DNA of 64,000 bases from Kineosphaera limosa NBRC 100340 (GTDB lineage: Bacteria; Actinomycetota; Actinomycetes; Actinomycetales; Dermatophilaceae), in the NCBI RefSeq assembly GCF_000298215.1, contig NZ_BAHD01000039.1, positions 1 through 64,000 on the forward strand, written 5' to 3'. Positions 54,608-63,655 of the stretch are shown here, in pieces. The notes beneath the pieces are model-generated. The model saw only the letters and a list, made by a program, of their open reading frames with translations. It did not search any database and was not told the DNA's origin. A program made the position numbers and the translations under genes. The first letter of the stretch is position 1; every line of letters begins with the position of its first letter.

Positions 54608-55638
54608 CCGAAAATCGGGCCGCGGTCGGCCAGGAGCACATGCAGGCGGGACTGGATGGTCTCGCGAACCCGGTCGGTGAGTTCGAAGACCAGGAGGGGG
54701 TCTTCGGCGGCGTCGGGGCCGAGGTCGGCGGTTTCGACCGGCGGCGCGAACTCGATGATCCACTGGCTCGGCAGCGGAATGAGACCCAGCAGCCCCAGGT
54801 GCGGGAACGTCGGGGTGATCGGAAAGTAGGGCACGTCGAGCAGGTGCGCCAGCGGCGTCAGGTCGCCGATCTTGGGGTAGATCTCCTCCGCGCCGACGAT
54901 CGAGCACGGCACGATCGGCGCCTGGGTGCGCAGGGCCGTGCCGACGAAGCCGCCGCGGCCGAACCGCTGCAAGCGGTAGCGATCCGCGTACGGCTTGCCC
55001 AGACCCTTGAAGCCCTCCGGCCACACCGCCACCAACTCGCCAGCCGCCAGCAGACGTTGCGCGTCGCTCGGGGCCGCCAGCGTCGTGCCCCCTGCGCGGA
55101 CGGTCTCACCGATCACCGGCAGGCGGAACAGCAGGTCGGCGCCCAGCAGCCGCATCAGCCGCTGCTGCGGATGGGTGTCGTGCACCGCCACCTGCGTCAT
55201 CAGGCAGTCCACCGGCACGGTGCCCGAGTGGTTCGCCACGATGAGCGCCGGCCCGTCCGCCGGAATGTTCTCGATGCCGCGCACCTGCACCCGGAACCAG
55301 CGCTTGTACAGCACGCGCAACACCGGCAGGTAGATGTGCTGGGTGAAGTCGGCGTCGTAGCCGTACGCGTCGACCTCGACCTCGCCGGACATCCGGCGAC
55401 GCAGGTACGCCAGGAACAGCGCGACCCGCTCCTCGACCTCCTGCTCGGTCAGGTCGCCGCCCGCCTTGGCCACCGCCCAGCGCAGCGTCGCGATCAGCAA
55501 CTCCACGCCCTGCTCCAGGCGACGCGCGACCTGCGCCGCGCTCAACTGCGGGCCGGCCCCGTCCGACGACTCGGGCGTCTCAGGCATCTCGGGCTCAGGC
55601 ATCTCGGGTTGCTCCGGAGGTTCGCGGCGGGGGGTCAT
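54604..55638 (-). CDS. PlsC-like lysophospholipid acyltransferase
   Basis: About 344 aa. It has the acyltransferase motifs IVANHSGTVPVDCL (HX4D) and AVWPEGFKGLGK (substrate-phosphate binding), plus GRGGFVGTALRTQAPIVPCSIVG. The N-terminal 110 residues are Pro/Glu-rich then helical. Family members acylate lysophosphatidate or similar. The ATG at 55638 overlaps the stop of the SDR gene (ATGA). In many actinobacteria this pair follows the bS22 gene, as here. Confidence 0.88.
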   Translation of the reverse strand: MTPRREPPEQPEMPEPEMPETPESSDGAGPQLSAAQVARRLEQGVELLIATLRWAVAKAGGDLTEQEVEERVALFLAYLRRRMSGEVEVDAYGYDADFTQHIYLPVLRVLYKRWFRVQVRGIENIPADGPALIVANHSGTVPVDCLMTQVAVHDTHPQQRLMRLLGADLLFRLPVIGETVRAGGTTLAAPSDAQRLLAAGELVAVWPEGFKGLGKPYADRYRLQRFGRGGFVGTALRTQAPIVPCSIVGAEEIYPKIGDLTPLAHLLDVPYFPITPTFPHLGLLGLIPLPSQWIIEFAPPVETADLGPDAAEDPLLVFELTDRVRETIQSRLHVLLADRGPIFG

Positions 55639-56636
55639 CGCGCCATCGCCCACGACTGGGCCGGCTCGGGAAAGTCCGGCAGGTCACGCGGCCCCTCCTG
55701 CGGTCGTCCGAAGTCCTCGATGAGCTCGCGCGTCGACCACGCCGGCTCCATGTGCAGCAGGCTGCGCATGCGCGTGGTGTCCAGGCAGCGCCCCCACATG
55801 AGGTAGTCGATCTGGTCGTCGCCCATCGCGGCCACCCCGAACCGGCGCAGCACCGACCCCAAGCGGCGCGTGGTGGCCGCGGGCACCGGCACGGCGGTTC
55901 TGCCCAGCAGCCGCGCGGCCTGCGACAACGTCACCACACCGTCGCCGGCGACATTGACGACCCCGTCGGCGGTGCCGACGGCAGCGGCGACCAGTGCGGT
56001 GATCGCGTCGTCCGGATGCAGCAACTGCAGTCGGGCGCGAAAACCCAAGGGCGTCGGCCACACGGACCCGCGCAAATAGTCGGTCAACGCCGAATGCACG
56101 TTCGGCCCCACGATATGGGCCATCCGCAGCACGACGGTCGCAAGGTCGGGGCGTCGTCGAGCCATCGCCCGCACGTACCCCTCGACCTCGATGGCGTCGC
56201 GCAGGTGCCCGCCACGGATGCGGCCCACCCCGGACATCGCCTCGGTGAACACGGCCGGATCCCGCGGCGACGAGCCGTAGACCGACGCCGTCGACTTCAA
56301 CACGAACCGCCGCAGCGGACGATGCGCCTGGCACGTCGCCAACAACTGCATCGTCCCGATGACGTTGCGCTCCTTCTGCGAGACCCGGGCCGCACCCGAG
56401 CGCGCGTCGGCGCTCATCGCCAGATGCACCACGACATCCACGCCCTGCGTCGCCAAGATGCGACCCACGAGCGGATTGCCGATATCGACGCGCACGAAGT
56501 CGGCGCCGCCGAGGGGAAAACGAGGCTCCGGCAAGTCGATGCCGATGACCCGATCGACGCCGGGGCTCTCACTGAGCTCCTGGGCGACACGAGCGCCGAC
56601 GAACCGAGACACGCCCGTCACCAGGACCGTGGTCAA
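55635..56636 (-). CDS. NAD-dependent epimerase/dehydratase family protein (SDR)
   Basis: About 333 aa. NAD site MTTVLVTGVSRFVGARVAQEL (TTG start, preceded by GGAGG 5 nt away); the usual Tyr of YxxxK is not clear here: STASVYGSSPRD then RGGHLRDAIEVEGYVRA replaces it, so it may bind nucleotide without being a classic epimerase. The rest, RLQLLHPDDAITALVAAAVGTADGVVNVAGDGVVTLSQAARLLGR, is typical of the actinobacterial proteins always found with the adjacent PlsC-like gene. Its substrate is unknown. Confidence 0.82.
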   Translation of the reverse strand: MTTVLVTGVSRFVGARVAQELSESPGVDRVIGIDLPEPRFPLGGADFVRVDIGNPLVGRILATQGVDVVVHLAMSADARSGAARVSQKERNVIGTMQLLATCQAHRPLRRFVLKSTASVYGSSPRDPAVFTEAMSGVGRIRGGHLRDAIEVEGYVRAMARRRPDLATVVLRMAHIVGPNVHSALTDYLRGSVWPTPLGFRARLQLLHPDDAITALVAAAVGTADGVVNVAGDGVVTLSQAARLLGRTAVPVPAATTRRLGSVLRRFGVAAMGDDQIDYLMWGRCLDTTRMRSLLHMEPAWSTRELIEDFGRPQEGPRDLPDFPEPAQSWAMAR

Positions 56637-56702
56637 TCGAACCTCCGAGCAGGACCGCTTACGCGCGACGGGCGCCGACTCTCCGCAGGCGCCCGCCGTT
56701 CA

Positions 56703-56801
56703 TTACTTCTTGTTGCGACGCTGGTGACGCGTCTTGCGCAGCAACTTGCGGTGCTTCTTCTTCGCCATCCGCTTGCGGCGCTTCTTGATCACTGAACCCA
56801 T
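56703..56801 (-). CDS. bS22 / AURKAIP1-COX24 domain small ribosomal protein
   Basis: 32 aa: MGSVIKKRRKRMAKKK, then HRKLLRKTRHQRRNKK. It is almost entirely Lys/Arg/His and matches the AURKAIP1/COX24 domain proteins of actinobacteria, found in the mycobacterial 30S subunit as bS22. Easily missed because of size. It lies 66 nt before the SDR gene and is probably the first gene of a three-gene unit with the SDR and PlsC-like genes, a linkage seen across actinobacteria. Confidence 0.9.
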   Translation of the reverse strand: MGSVIKKRRKRMAKKKHRKLLRKTRHQRRNKK

Positions 56802-56959
56802 GTGTCGTCCTCGTCGTGCTGGTTGTCATGCGGTGTCTCGTACGGATTGTCTGACGCGCGCGGCCCGTCGACAGTCGCTCCACCTTACCCGCCAGCCCAC
56901 GGCGCTCGGTAATCGTCCAGGTCAACCGAACCACAAGCGCCCCAAGGCACAGAATCCGG

Positions 56960-58156
56960 TCAATCGAACCAGTGGTCCAGGCCGTGCAGGGAGAACGACG
57001 CCTCCCGCGTGGCCATGATCGCGCGGTCGGCCGCGTTCTCCGGGTCAAAGCCCGAATCCCACGAACGCCACCAGATCCGGCCGCGTTCGGAGGTGCCGTC
57101 GCCCATCTTCTCCGGCGCCTGCACGCCGATCCGCTCGCTGACGTCGTCGAGCCACCGTTGGGGCACAGCAGCCTCGACGTCGATGTCGCGGTGCGCGGCC
57201 GTCGCCACCACGTGGGTCCAGCTGCGGGGAACGACCCCGACCACCTCGTAGCCGCCGCCGCCCAGCGCGACCCAGCGACCGCCGCAGACCTCGTGCGAGA
57301 GGTCGTGCAAGGTCTGGGCGACGATCCGCTGCGCGTCCACGGAGATCGACAGGTGCGCCAGCGGGTCGGTGTAGTGCGAGTCGGCGCCGTGCTGCGTGAT
57401 GAGTACCTGCGGGTCGAACGCCCGGATCAGCGCCGGGACCACCGCGTGGAAGCCGCGCAACCAGGCGCCGTCGCCGGTCCCCGGGGGCAGCGCCAGGTTG
57501 ATCGCGCTGCCTTCGGCGTCGGGACCGCCGAGGTCGCGGGGAAAGCCGGTGCCGGGGAAGAGGACCGTGCCGGTCTCGTGCATGGAGATCGTCAGCACCC
57601 GCGGGTCGTTCCAGAACATGCGCTCGACGCCGTCGCCGTGGTGGGCGTCGACGTCGACGTAGGTGACCCGCTCCGCGCCGTTCTCCAGCAGCCAGCTGAT
57701 GGCCAGGGCGGCGTCGTTGTAGATGCAGAAGCCCGAAGCCCGGTCGGGCATCGCGTGATGCAGGCCGCCGGTGAAGTTCACGCCGTGCGAGGCGGCGCCG
57801 GTCCACACGGACTGCGCCACCAGCCTGGTGCCCTCGGCGATCCGGGCGCTGATCTCGTGCATGCCCGCGAACGCCGGATCGTCGTCGGTGCCCAGCCCGA
57901 AGGCGGGGTCGGCGGCACCGGGGTCGACCGACGCCGCGCGCACCGCAGCGATGAACGCCTCGTCGTGCACCCGGGCCAAGGCCTCGTCGGAGGCCACCTC
58001 GGGAGCCAGCACCTCGACCTGCGGACCGTCGAAGAGCCCGAAATCGCGGCACAGGCGCGCCGTCAGATCCAGCCGCACCGGGCTCATCGGGTGACCCGCC
58101 CCGAAGTTGTACCGGGTGAATCCGTCGTCCCAAATGAGGTGGGCCTGCGTTGCCAT
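56960..58156 (-). CDS. acuC: AcuC-like histone-deacetylase-family protein
   Basis: 398 aa. Zinc-dependent deacetylase; AcuC deacetylates acetyl-CoA synthetase in Bacillus. Zinc and catalytic residues are visible: GLHHAMPDRASGFCIYNDAALAISWLL (catalytic His), VTYVDVDAHHGDGVERMF (Asp-x-His ligands), SMHETGTVLFPGTG and ITQHGADSHYTDPLAHL (Asp ligand), VALGGGGYEV. The pta and ackA genes at 30-33 kb act in related acetyl metabolism. A perfect 14-bp palindrome lies 10 bp upstream of the start. C-terminal ~90 residues are an extra region typical of actinobacterial AcuC. Confidence 0.92.
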   Translation of the reverse strand: MATQAHLIWDDGFTRYNFGAGHPMSPVRLDLTARLCRDFGLFDGPQVEVLAPEVASDEALARVHDEAFIAAVRAASVDPGAADPAFGLGTDDDPAFAGMHEISARIAEGTRLVAQSVWTGAASHGVNFTGGLHHAMPDRASGFCIYNDAALAISWLLENGAERVTYVDVDAHHGDGVERMFWNDPRVLTISMHETGTVLFPGTGFPRDLGGPDAEGSAINLALPPGTGDGAWLRGFHAVVPALIRAFDPQVLITQHGADSHYTDPLAHLSISVDAQRIVAQTLHDLSHEVCGGRWVALGGGGYEVVGVVPRSWTHVVATAAHRDIDVEAAVPQRWLDDVSERIGVQAPEKMGDGTSERGRIWWRSWDSGFDPENAADRAIMATREASFSLHGLDHWFD

Positions 58157-58165
58157 GTGCGCAGA

Positions 58166-58197
58166 CTAGCCGTCCGACCAAGCGGTCGGACGGCTAG
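58166..58197. promoter_or_regulatory. Perfect 14-bp palindrome between the GNAT gene and acuC
   Basis: CTAGCCGTCCGACC (58166-58179), AAGC, GGTCGGACGGCTAG (58184-58197): no mismatch. It lies 10 bp before the acuC start and 26 bp after the GNAT stop. No T run follows. A CCGACC-N4-GGTCGG core is the shape of TetR-type operators; it could equally end the GNAT transcript. Confidence 0.6.
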
Positions 58198-58223
58198 CTA
58201 TGTCGATTACCGACGGCCGGCGA

Positions 58224-58730
58224 TCAGCGGTGCAGCGCCAGGACCATGGCCGCCTCTTCGTCGCCGTCGTGCTCGCCGCCCTGGTGGGCCATGCGGCGAC
58301 GGTGCTCGGTGGGACGGAAGCCGTAGCTGCTGGCGAACGCGACGGCGCGGCCGTTGTCGGTGCCGACCCAGTACACGAGCTGGGTGTGGCCATCGCTGTT
58401 GGCAGCCTTGGCGGCGGACTGCACGAGCCGCGCCGCGACGCCGGAGCCCCGCAGGTTCTGCGGTACCCACAGGCCGAAGATCTCGGCGGCGTTGTCGAAG
58501 AGCTTGTCGTTACCGCGCAGCGAGAGAATGCCGACAGCCTCGCCGTCACGCTCGGCGAGCAGGCGAGCCGACCGGCGCATGCGGGTGCGCCAGAAGTCTT
58601 CCTCGTAGTCGACCTCGGTCTCGTAGTCCGCGACGAACGCCTCGGGGGACTCCTGGAGAGCGCGCAGGCGCATCTCCTTGTACATCTCCCACTCGTCCTC
58701 CCCGAGGACCCGGACATTGATCTCGCTCAC
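58224..58730 (-). CDS. GNAT-family N-acetyltransferase
   Basis: About 168 aa. VLGEDEWEMYKEMRLRALQESPEAF is the usual GNAT opening, VGILSLRGN and AEIFGLWVPQNLRGSGVAARLVQSAAKAA carry the acetyl-CoA motif (Q/R-x-x-G-x-G/A), and AVAFASSYGFRPTE is motif B. The GTG at 58730 is preferred to that at 58739 because AAAGG lies 8 nt before it. The substrate is not known. Next to the AcuC-like deacetylase on the same strand, so an acetylation/deacetylation pair is possible but not shown. Confidence 0.85.
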   Translation of the reverse strand: MSEINVRVLGEDEWEMYKEMRLRALQESPEAFVADYETEVDYEEDFWRTRMRRSARLLAERDGEAVGILSLRGNDKLFDNAAEIFGLWVPQNLRGSGVAARLVQSAAKAANSDGHTQLVYWVGTDNGRAVAFASSYGFRPTEHRRRMAHQGGEHDGDEEAAMVLALHR

Positions 58731-58962
58731 GCACGCCACCTTTCTCGCGGAGGGCTGCTACCGGTGTTGGCTAGAACACTGCTGGCTAAAACACTACAGC
58801 GGGCGACCGACAACCCTCCGGCTCCGGCCGAGGGCCGAAACGTCCCTGTTCGCAGGGCTCTCGGGCCGCTGCCCGCCACCTGCCGGTCCCATCGGTGGCA
58901 AGCCCTTCGACGAGCCTAGCCGGTGGGCCGCACCAGCGGCTCGGAGCCGCCATCCCCCGTTG

Positions 58963-58984
58963 CGCCTGTTGCGCGCAACAGGCG
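58963..58984 (-). terminator. 22-bp perfect palindrome at the end of proC
   Basis: CGCCTGTTGCG (58963-58973) and CGCAACAGGCG (58974-58984) directly follow the proC stop codon. As RNA it forms a stem of about nine pairs with a GCGC loop and should end proC transcription. The gap 58731-58962 between the GNAT start and this palindrome shows no gene. Confidence 0.7.
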
Positions 58985-59842
58985 TCAGCCGCCGAGCTGG
59001 CGCGACCGCTCGTGCGCGGCCTCGGCGGCCGCGATGATCGTGGATTTCAGTGCGTGCCGGTCGAATTCGCGCAGCCCGGCCGCGGTCGTGCCACCGGGGC
59101 TGGTGACCTGCTCGCGCAGCAGGCTCGGGTGCTGCCCGCTCTCGCGCAGCATCAGGGCCGCGCCGGCCAGCGTCTGGGTCGCCAGTTGAGCGGCCGTGGG
59201 GCGCGGCAAGCCCAGCAGCACCCCGGCGTCGATGAGCGCCTCGGCGACCGCGAAGACGTACGCCGGGCCGGAGCCGGAGATGGCCGTGACCGCGTCCTGC
59301 TGCTTCTCCGGCACCACGACGACCTGCCCGCACGCCGCCAGCAGCGCGGTGGCCACCGCGACATCACGCTCACCGGCGTGCTCCCCCGGACTCAGCGCCG
59401 ACATCCCCTCCCCGATCAACGCGGGGGTATTGGGCATGACCCGCACGGCCGGCGTCCCCGGCGGCAGGTGCTGCGCCAACGTCGCCAGACGGACGCCCGC
59501 GGCGATGCTGACGACCAGGCAGCGCTCCTGCGCCGACTCGGCGGCTGCGTCGGTCGGCAGGGCGGCGCAGATGGAGTCGAGCACGGTCGGCACGTCGGCC
59601 GGCTTGACGGCGACGATGACGAGGCGCGCCCCCGCCACGGCGGCGGCATTATCGTCGGCGACGTGCACCCCCCGCTCGCGCCAGCGATCGGCGGCAGCCG
59701 GGTCCAAGGTGGTGATCCGCACGTCCGCCGCGGCGATCTGCCCGCCGGCCAGCACGGCCTCCAGAATGGCCGACCCCATCGCCCCGGCGCCCAGCAGCGC
59801 CAGCGGGCCGCGCAGGTGGCCGGTCGTCTCGTCGCTGTTCAT
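58985..59842 (-). CDS. proC: Pyrroline-5-carboxylate reductase
   Basis: 285 aa. Last step of proline synthesis, NAD(P)H-dependent. [21 protein letters not shown] is the nucleotide site, [51 protein letters not shown] and the family signature [31 protein letters not shown]...[17 protein letters not shown] are intact. The ATG at 59842 has AGGAG 7 nt upstream. It follows the proline dehydrogenase gene by 43 nt, so synthesis and breakdown of proline share one transcript, an apparently futile pairing that must be balanced elsewhere. Confidence 0.95.
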   Translation of the reverse strand: [285 protein letters not shown]

Positions 59843-59885
59843 CGTCGAACTCCTGATCGTGAGGGTGCCGCAGCGGGATGTCGGG

Positions 59886-60824
59886 TCAGGGGGAGGTGCG
59901 GGCGCGCAGCAGGTTCGGCATCTCCGAGGGCATCTGGGCCATCCGCTCCACGAGGTAGGGATACCAGTCGGGGCCAAAGGGCAGGTAGATCCGCGCCAAC
60001 CCGCCCCGATCCGCGACGGCCGTCTGCCGCCGGATGCGCTGCCCGTACGCCAGGCCGTACTCCACGTCACCCGGCCCCAACCCGCGGCGGTCGGCCACGT
60101 GCTCGGCGATATCGCACAGCCGCGGGTCGCCGGTCGCGATGGTCGGCACCGGATGCGGGGCGGCCGCGAGCAGCACCTGCAGGCAGCGCACATAAGAGCG
60201 GTCGACCTCCCGGCGGCGGGCGCAGCCACCGGGCAGGCCCAGCCGCCCGCTCTCCAGGCGCACCCGCACGCCCTGCGCCGCAAGCTGCCGGCAGTCGTCC
60301 TGGGTCCGCAGCCGAGCAGCCGGTAGCGCGATGGCGACATCGGCGTCGGTCTGCTCGCGCAGGCTCAGCACGGCGTCGATGAGGTGGCCCTGGTCCAGGT
60401 CCGGCTCGGCCTCCACGGTCACGCGCGTGCCGGCCGCGGTCGCCGCTGCGACGACCTCTGCGGCCATGCGGCGAGCTCCGGCCAGGCCGTGTCCGCGCAG
60501 GTGCGCGCCCAGCTGGCCCAGCCGCACACTCACCTCCGCGCGAGCACCGGCGCTGTATCCGGCCTGCTCCAGGCGACGCACCAGCTTGCGCAGTCGCTTG
60601 CGGCGGTCCTTGGCCTCGGTCAGGTCGAGCGGATCGGGCCGCAGCTGCGCGAGCGAGACCAAGCGGCCGCGCACCAGCAGCTCGCCGGCCTCCTCGAGGG
60701 CGTCGCGCAGGTGCTCGCCGGCGATGTGCCGACGGTTGATCCGTTCGCCGTAACCGGGGGTCTGCACGACCGCCCTCACTCGGGGGTCTTTGGCCACCCG
60801 GATGAGCGTCTGCGCGGCGGTCAT
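59886..60824 (-). CDS. Proline dehydrogenase
   Basis: 312 aa, the small monofunctional type. It oxidises proline to pyrroline-5-carboxylate with FAD. The barrel shows [85 protein letters not shown] and the C-terminal FAD/substrate end [20 protein letters not shown]. Some substitutions against the consensus RLVKGAY-type motif (VRLESGRLG) mean the substrate assignment rests on the C-terminal end. ATG overlaps the stop of the isomerase gene. Confidence 0.85.
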   Translation of the reverse strand: MTAAQTLIRVAKDPRVRAVVQTPGYGERINRRHIAGEHLRDALEEAGELLVRGRLVSLAQLRPDPLDLTEAKDRRKRLRKLVRRLEQAGYSAGARAEVSVRLGQLGAHLRGHGLAGARRMAAEVVAAATAAGTRVTVEAEPDLDQGHLIDAVLSLREQTDADVAIALPAARLRTQDDCRQLAAQGVRVRLESGRLGLPGGCARRREVDRSYVRCLQVLLAAAPHPVPTIATGDPRLCDIAEHVADRRGLGPGDVEYGLAYGQRIRRQTAVADRGGLARIYLPFGPDWYPYLVERMAQMPSEMPNLLRARTSP

Positions 60825-61720
60825 TCGCCCGCTGCCGCCGCGAGGTACTGTCGCGCGAATGCCAAGGATTGCGTGAGATCTGCTTCGCGGGTGCGACCGC
60901 CGCCGCGTCGGGTGTTGACCTCGACGGCGACGTCGCCGCTGAAGCCGGAGGCCGCGAGTCGGGTGAGGAACTCACCGCACGGCTGGTTGCCGCGACCCGG
61001 CACGAGATGCTCGTCCTTCATCGACCCGCTGCCGTCGGCCAGGTGCACGTGCGCGAGTCGAGGCCCGAGCGCCGCCTGCATGTCGAGCACGTCGCTGCCG
61101 GCCGTCGCCGCATGGCTCAGGTCGAGGGTCACGTGGTCGTAGGGCTGCGGCACCGGATCGTAGGCCGGCCGGTAGGCCTGGATGTGCCGCTGTCGGGCCC
61201 GCCAGGGAAACATGTTCTCGACGGCGAGCACCACGTCGCGCTCGTGCTCGCGCATCGCGACACCGTCGATGAAGCCGGCGGCATACTCGCGCTGCCAGCG
61301 AAACGGCGGATGCAACACGATCGTCGGCGCTTGCAGCTCGTGCGCCAGGTCGATGGAGCGGTCGATCTTGACCCACGGATCGGTGGCACCGTAGACGCGC
61401 TGGGCCACGAGCAGCGTCGGCGCGTGGATGGAGGTGACCGGCACCCCGTGTCGGTCGGCCAACCGACGGAGCACGGTCGCGTCCTGAGTGATCGGATCGG
61501 AGAGGACGATGACCTCGACGCCGTCGTAGCCCAGCCGCGCCGCCGCTTCGAAGGCGGCGGCCACCCCGAGCGGGTACACCGACGAGGTCGACAGTGTTAC
61601 CCGCGGGGTTACTCGCGGGCGCGGCTGGGGGGATGTCCGCGGCGCTTCCGAACCGGAGGCTTCGGGCTCCGAGGTCGGCTCCTTCGCCTGCGCGCGGTCC
61701 GCTCGCGGTTTCGCCGACAT
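60821..61720 (-). CDS. Sugar phosphate isomerase/epimerase (xylose isomerase-like TIM barrel)
   Basis: About 299 aa. AP-endonuclease-2/TIM-barrel fold: [101 protein letters not shown], and VAVEVNTR contain the metal-binding His, Glu and Asp residues. A Ser/Pro-rich leader of 45 residues precedes it. The reaction is unknown. TACAGT lies 7 nt and GGAGG 2 nt before the ATG, so a leaderless start is possible. Second gene after ppx, coupled to the proline dehydrogenase. Confidence 0.83.
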   Translation of the reverse strand: MSAKPRADRAQAKEPTSEPEASGSEAPRTSPQPRPRVTPRVTLSTSSVYPLGVAAAFEAAARLGYDGVEVIVLSDPITQDATVLRRLADRHGVPVTSIHAPTLLVAQRVYGATDPWVKIDRSIDLAHELQAPTIVLHPPFRWQREYAAGFIDGVAMREHERDVVLAVENMFPWRARQRHIQAYRPAYDPVPQPYDHVTLDLSHAATAGSDVLDMQAALGPRLAHVHLADGSGSMKDEHLVPGRGNQPCGEFLTRLAASGFSGDVAVEVNTRRGGGRTREADLTQSLAFARQYLAAAAGE

Positions 61721-61764
61721 GGCCTCCACTGTACTGGCCCGCCCCAGCCGGGCCGCCCGGGCGG

Positions 61765-62697
61765 TTACGGGGCGGGGATGAGGTCGAGGTGTTGCAGGAT
61801 GATGCCCTCGCGCAGCGCCCACGGACAGACCACGAGCTTCTCCACGCCCAGCAGGTCCATCGCTGCGTCGACGACGAGCGCACCCGCAAGCACCTGGCGC
61901 GAGCGATTGACCGACACCCCGGGCAGCGCGGAGCGGCCCTTGGCGTCGAGCGCGGCGAGGCGCGGCACGATCTCCTTGAGGTCGCGGCGGGCCAGCACCC
62001 GCCGCACGTACGGCCCCTCCCCGCTGGCGGCGGCCCCCGCCAACCTGGCCAGCGAGCGGATCGTCTTGGAGGTGCCGACGCACAGGTCCGGCTCGCCGAC
62101 CCGACTCAGGTCGCGCACGACTCCGGCCACCTGGGCACGCACGTACCGACGCAGCGCGCGCACATCCTTCTCGGTCGGCGGGTCGTCGGTCAGCCGCTCC
62201 CGGGTCAGGCGGCCGGCGCCCAACGGCAGGCTCACCGCGACATCCGGGTCTTCGTCGAGCCCGGTGGCCAACTCCAGCGAGCCGCCGCCGATGTCGACCA
62301 GCAGCAGCCGCCCGGCCGACCAGCCGAACCAGCGCCGGGCCGCCAGAAAGGTCAGCCGCGACTCGGCCTCCCCGGTGAGCACCTCGAGATTGACGCCGGT
62401 GCTCGCTCGGATGCCGGCCAGCACCTGCTCGCCGTTCGGCGCTTCGCGGATGGCGCTGGTGGCGAACCCCATGAGCTGCTCGATGCCCAGATCCTCGGCG
62501 AGGTCGACGCATTCGCGCACGAACCCCTCGAGCCGCTTGGCGACCTTGTCACTGATGCGCCCGTCGGCGGTGGTGTGCTCGGACAGTCTCAGGTCGATCT
62601 TGTGGCTGGAGGCCGGCATCGGTTGCGCACCCCAGTGGGCGTCGACGACGAGCAGGTGAACGGTGTTGGATCCGACGTCGATGACACCCAGTCGCAT
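61765..62697 (-). CDS. Ppx/GppA phosphatase family protein
   Basis: About 310 aa. Actin-like ATPase fold acting on polyphosphate and/or pppGpp. [22 protein letters not shown] is phosphate loop 1, [18 protein letters not shown] and [20 protein letters not shown] follow, [16 protein letters not shown] is loop 2, and [13 protein letters not shown] the conserved end. It is the short actinobacterial form (like Mycobacterium Rv0496). The ATG at 62697 stands 7 nt after TACTGT and lacks a ribosome site. It heads a minus-strand run to proC and is divergent from the cysteine-rich gene. Confidence 0.9.
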   Translation of the reverse strand: MRLGVIDVGSNTVHLLVVDAHWGAQPMPASSHKIDLRLSEHTTADGRISDKVAKRLEGFVRECVDLAEDLGIEQLMGFATSAIREAPNGEQVLAGIRASTGVNLEVLTGEAESRLTFLAARRWFGWSAGRLLLVDIGGGSLELATGLDEDPDVAVSLPLGAGRLTRERLTDDPPTEKDVRALRRYVRAQVAGVVRDLSRVGEPDLCVGTSKTIRSLARLAGAAASGEGPYVRRVLARRDLKEIVPRLAALDAKGRSALPGVSVNRSRQVLAGALVVDAAMDLLGVEKLVVCPWALREGIILQHLDLIPAP

Positions 62698-62704
62698 GAG
62701 GTGC

Positions 62705-62710
62705 ACAGTA
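62705..62710 (-). promoter_or_regulatory. -10 box of the Ppx/GppA gene, leaderless configuration
   Basis: On the minus strand TACTGT is followed by 7 nt and the ATG at 62697. No Shine-Dalgarno sequence. Confidence 0.45.
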
Positions 62711-62732
62711 AACCGCCCGATGCGGCGCGGCC

Positions 62733-62738
62733 TACAGT
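62733..62738 (+). promoter_or_regulatory. -10 box of the cysteine-rich gene, leaderless configuration
   Basis: TACAGT, then exactly 6 nt, then the GTG at 62745. With the box at 62705 on the other strand, the two divergent promoters occupy only 48 bp. Confidence 0.5.
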
Positions 62739-62744
62739 GGCCCG

Positions 62745-63653
62745 GTGACCAGCCGACCGGGCGACGAGAATCCGGCCAACACTCGAGTGTGGGTGGAGTT
62801 CACCGACCCCGCCGAGCCCGCGCAGCGGCTGCGCGTCGACCTGACCTGGCTCACCTCTGGGTACGCCTGCATCTTCGGCGACGGCTGCCGGGGGCTGCGG
62901 GCGCAGGCGCCCGACGACGGCTGCTGCGCGTTGGGGGCGCACTTCTGCGACGACGACGATCTGCAGCGGGTGCGCGGCATCGTCGATCGGCTGACCCCGA
63001 GTACCTGGCAGTTCGCCGATCGCGCGCCGAGCACCGCGGGAGATGCCGTCGAGGGTGCCGCGGGCGACGGCACCGCGGCCGCGGACGCTCAGCGGCCGTG
63101 GTGGACCGACCTCGAGGAGGGGGAGACCAAGACCGCCGTGGTCGACGGCGCCTGCGTCCTGCTCAACCGGGCGGGCTTCGCCGGTGGCTCGGGCTGCGCG
63201 CTGCACGGCCTCGCGCTGGCCGACGATGTAGCACCGCTGCAGTACAAGCCGGATGTGTGTTGGCAGCTGCCGATCTACCGCGACTACCGCACGGTGGAGC
63301 TGCCCGACGACACCTCCTATCTGGAGATCACCATCGGGGAGTACGAGCGCGGCCGGTGGGGGCCGGGCGGGCACGACTTCGACTGGTACTGCACGGCCTC
63401 CGCGCAGGCGCACGAACATGTCGAGCCGCTGTTCCGCAGCCACGAGGCCGAACTGACCGAACTTGTCGGAGCCGCCGCCTACGCCGAGCTGGTCCGCCGC
63501 TGCGAGGCGCACCTGGCCGCGACGCACGCCCTGGCCGCCACCCCTGGCGGCCGCCGACTGCTCCCCCTGTTCGTGCACCCGGCTACGCTGGTCGCCAACG
63601 CCTTTGTCGCAGACGAGCAATACAACGCGACCGACGCCGACGACGAGGACTGA
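62745..63653 (+). CDS. Conserved cysteine-rich protein (YkgJ/DUF3109-like cluster)
   Basis: About 302 aa, no signal peptide. Eight or more cysteines lie in two groups: [12 protein letters not shown]...[16 protein letters not shown] near the N-terminus and [23 protein letters not shown]...[11 protein letters not shown] in the middle. The second group, CALH... followed by KP-x-x-C-x-x-x-P-I, resembles the metal/Fe-S cluster pattern of YkgJ/DUF3109 proteins. The likely role is binding of zinc or an Fe-S cluster; no activity is known. The GTG start seems leaderless. A methyltransferase gene follows after 2 nt. Confidence 0.7.
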   Translation: MTSRPGDENPANTRVWVEFTDPAEPAQRLRVDLTWLTSGYACIFGDGCRGLRAQAPDDGCCALGAHFCDDDDLQRVRGIVDRLTPSTWQFADRAPSTAGDAVEGAAGDGTAAADAQRPWWTDLEEGETKTAVVDGACVLLNRAGFAGGSGCALHGLALADDVAPLQYKPDVCWQLPIYRDYRTVELPDDTSYLEITIGEYERGRWGPGGHDFDWYCTASAQAHEHVEPLFRSHEAELTELVGAAAYAELVRRCEAHLAATHALAATPGGRRLLPLFVHPATLVANAFVADEQYNATDADDED

Positions 63654-63655
63654 GC

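Noticed and set aside
58800-58962. A small gene between the GNAT gene and proC
   Set aside because: Short frames exist but none has a ribosome site, a plausible composition or a recognisable motif.
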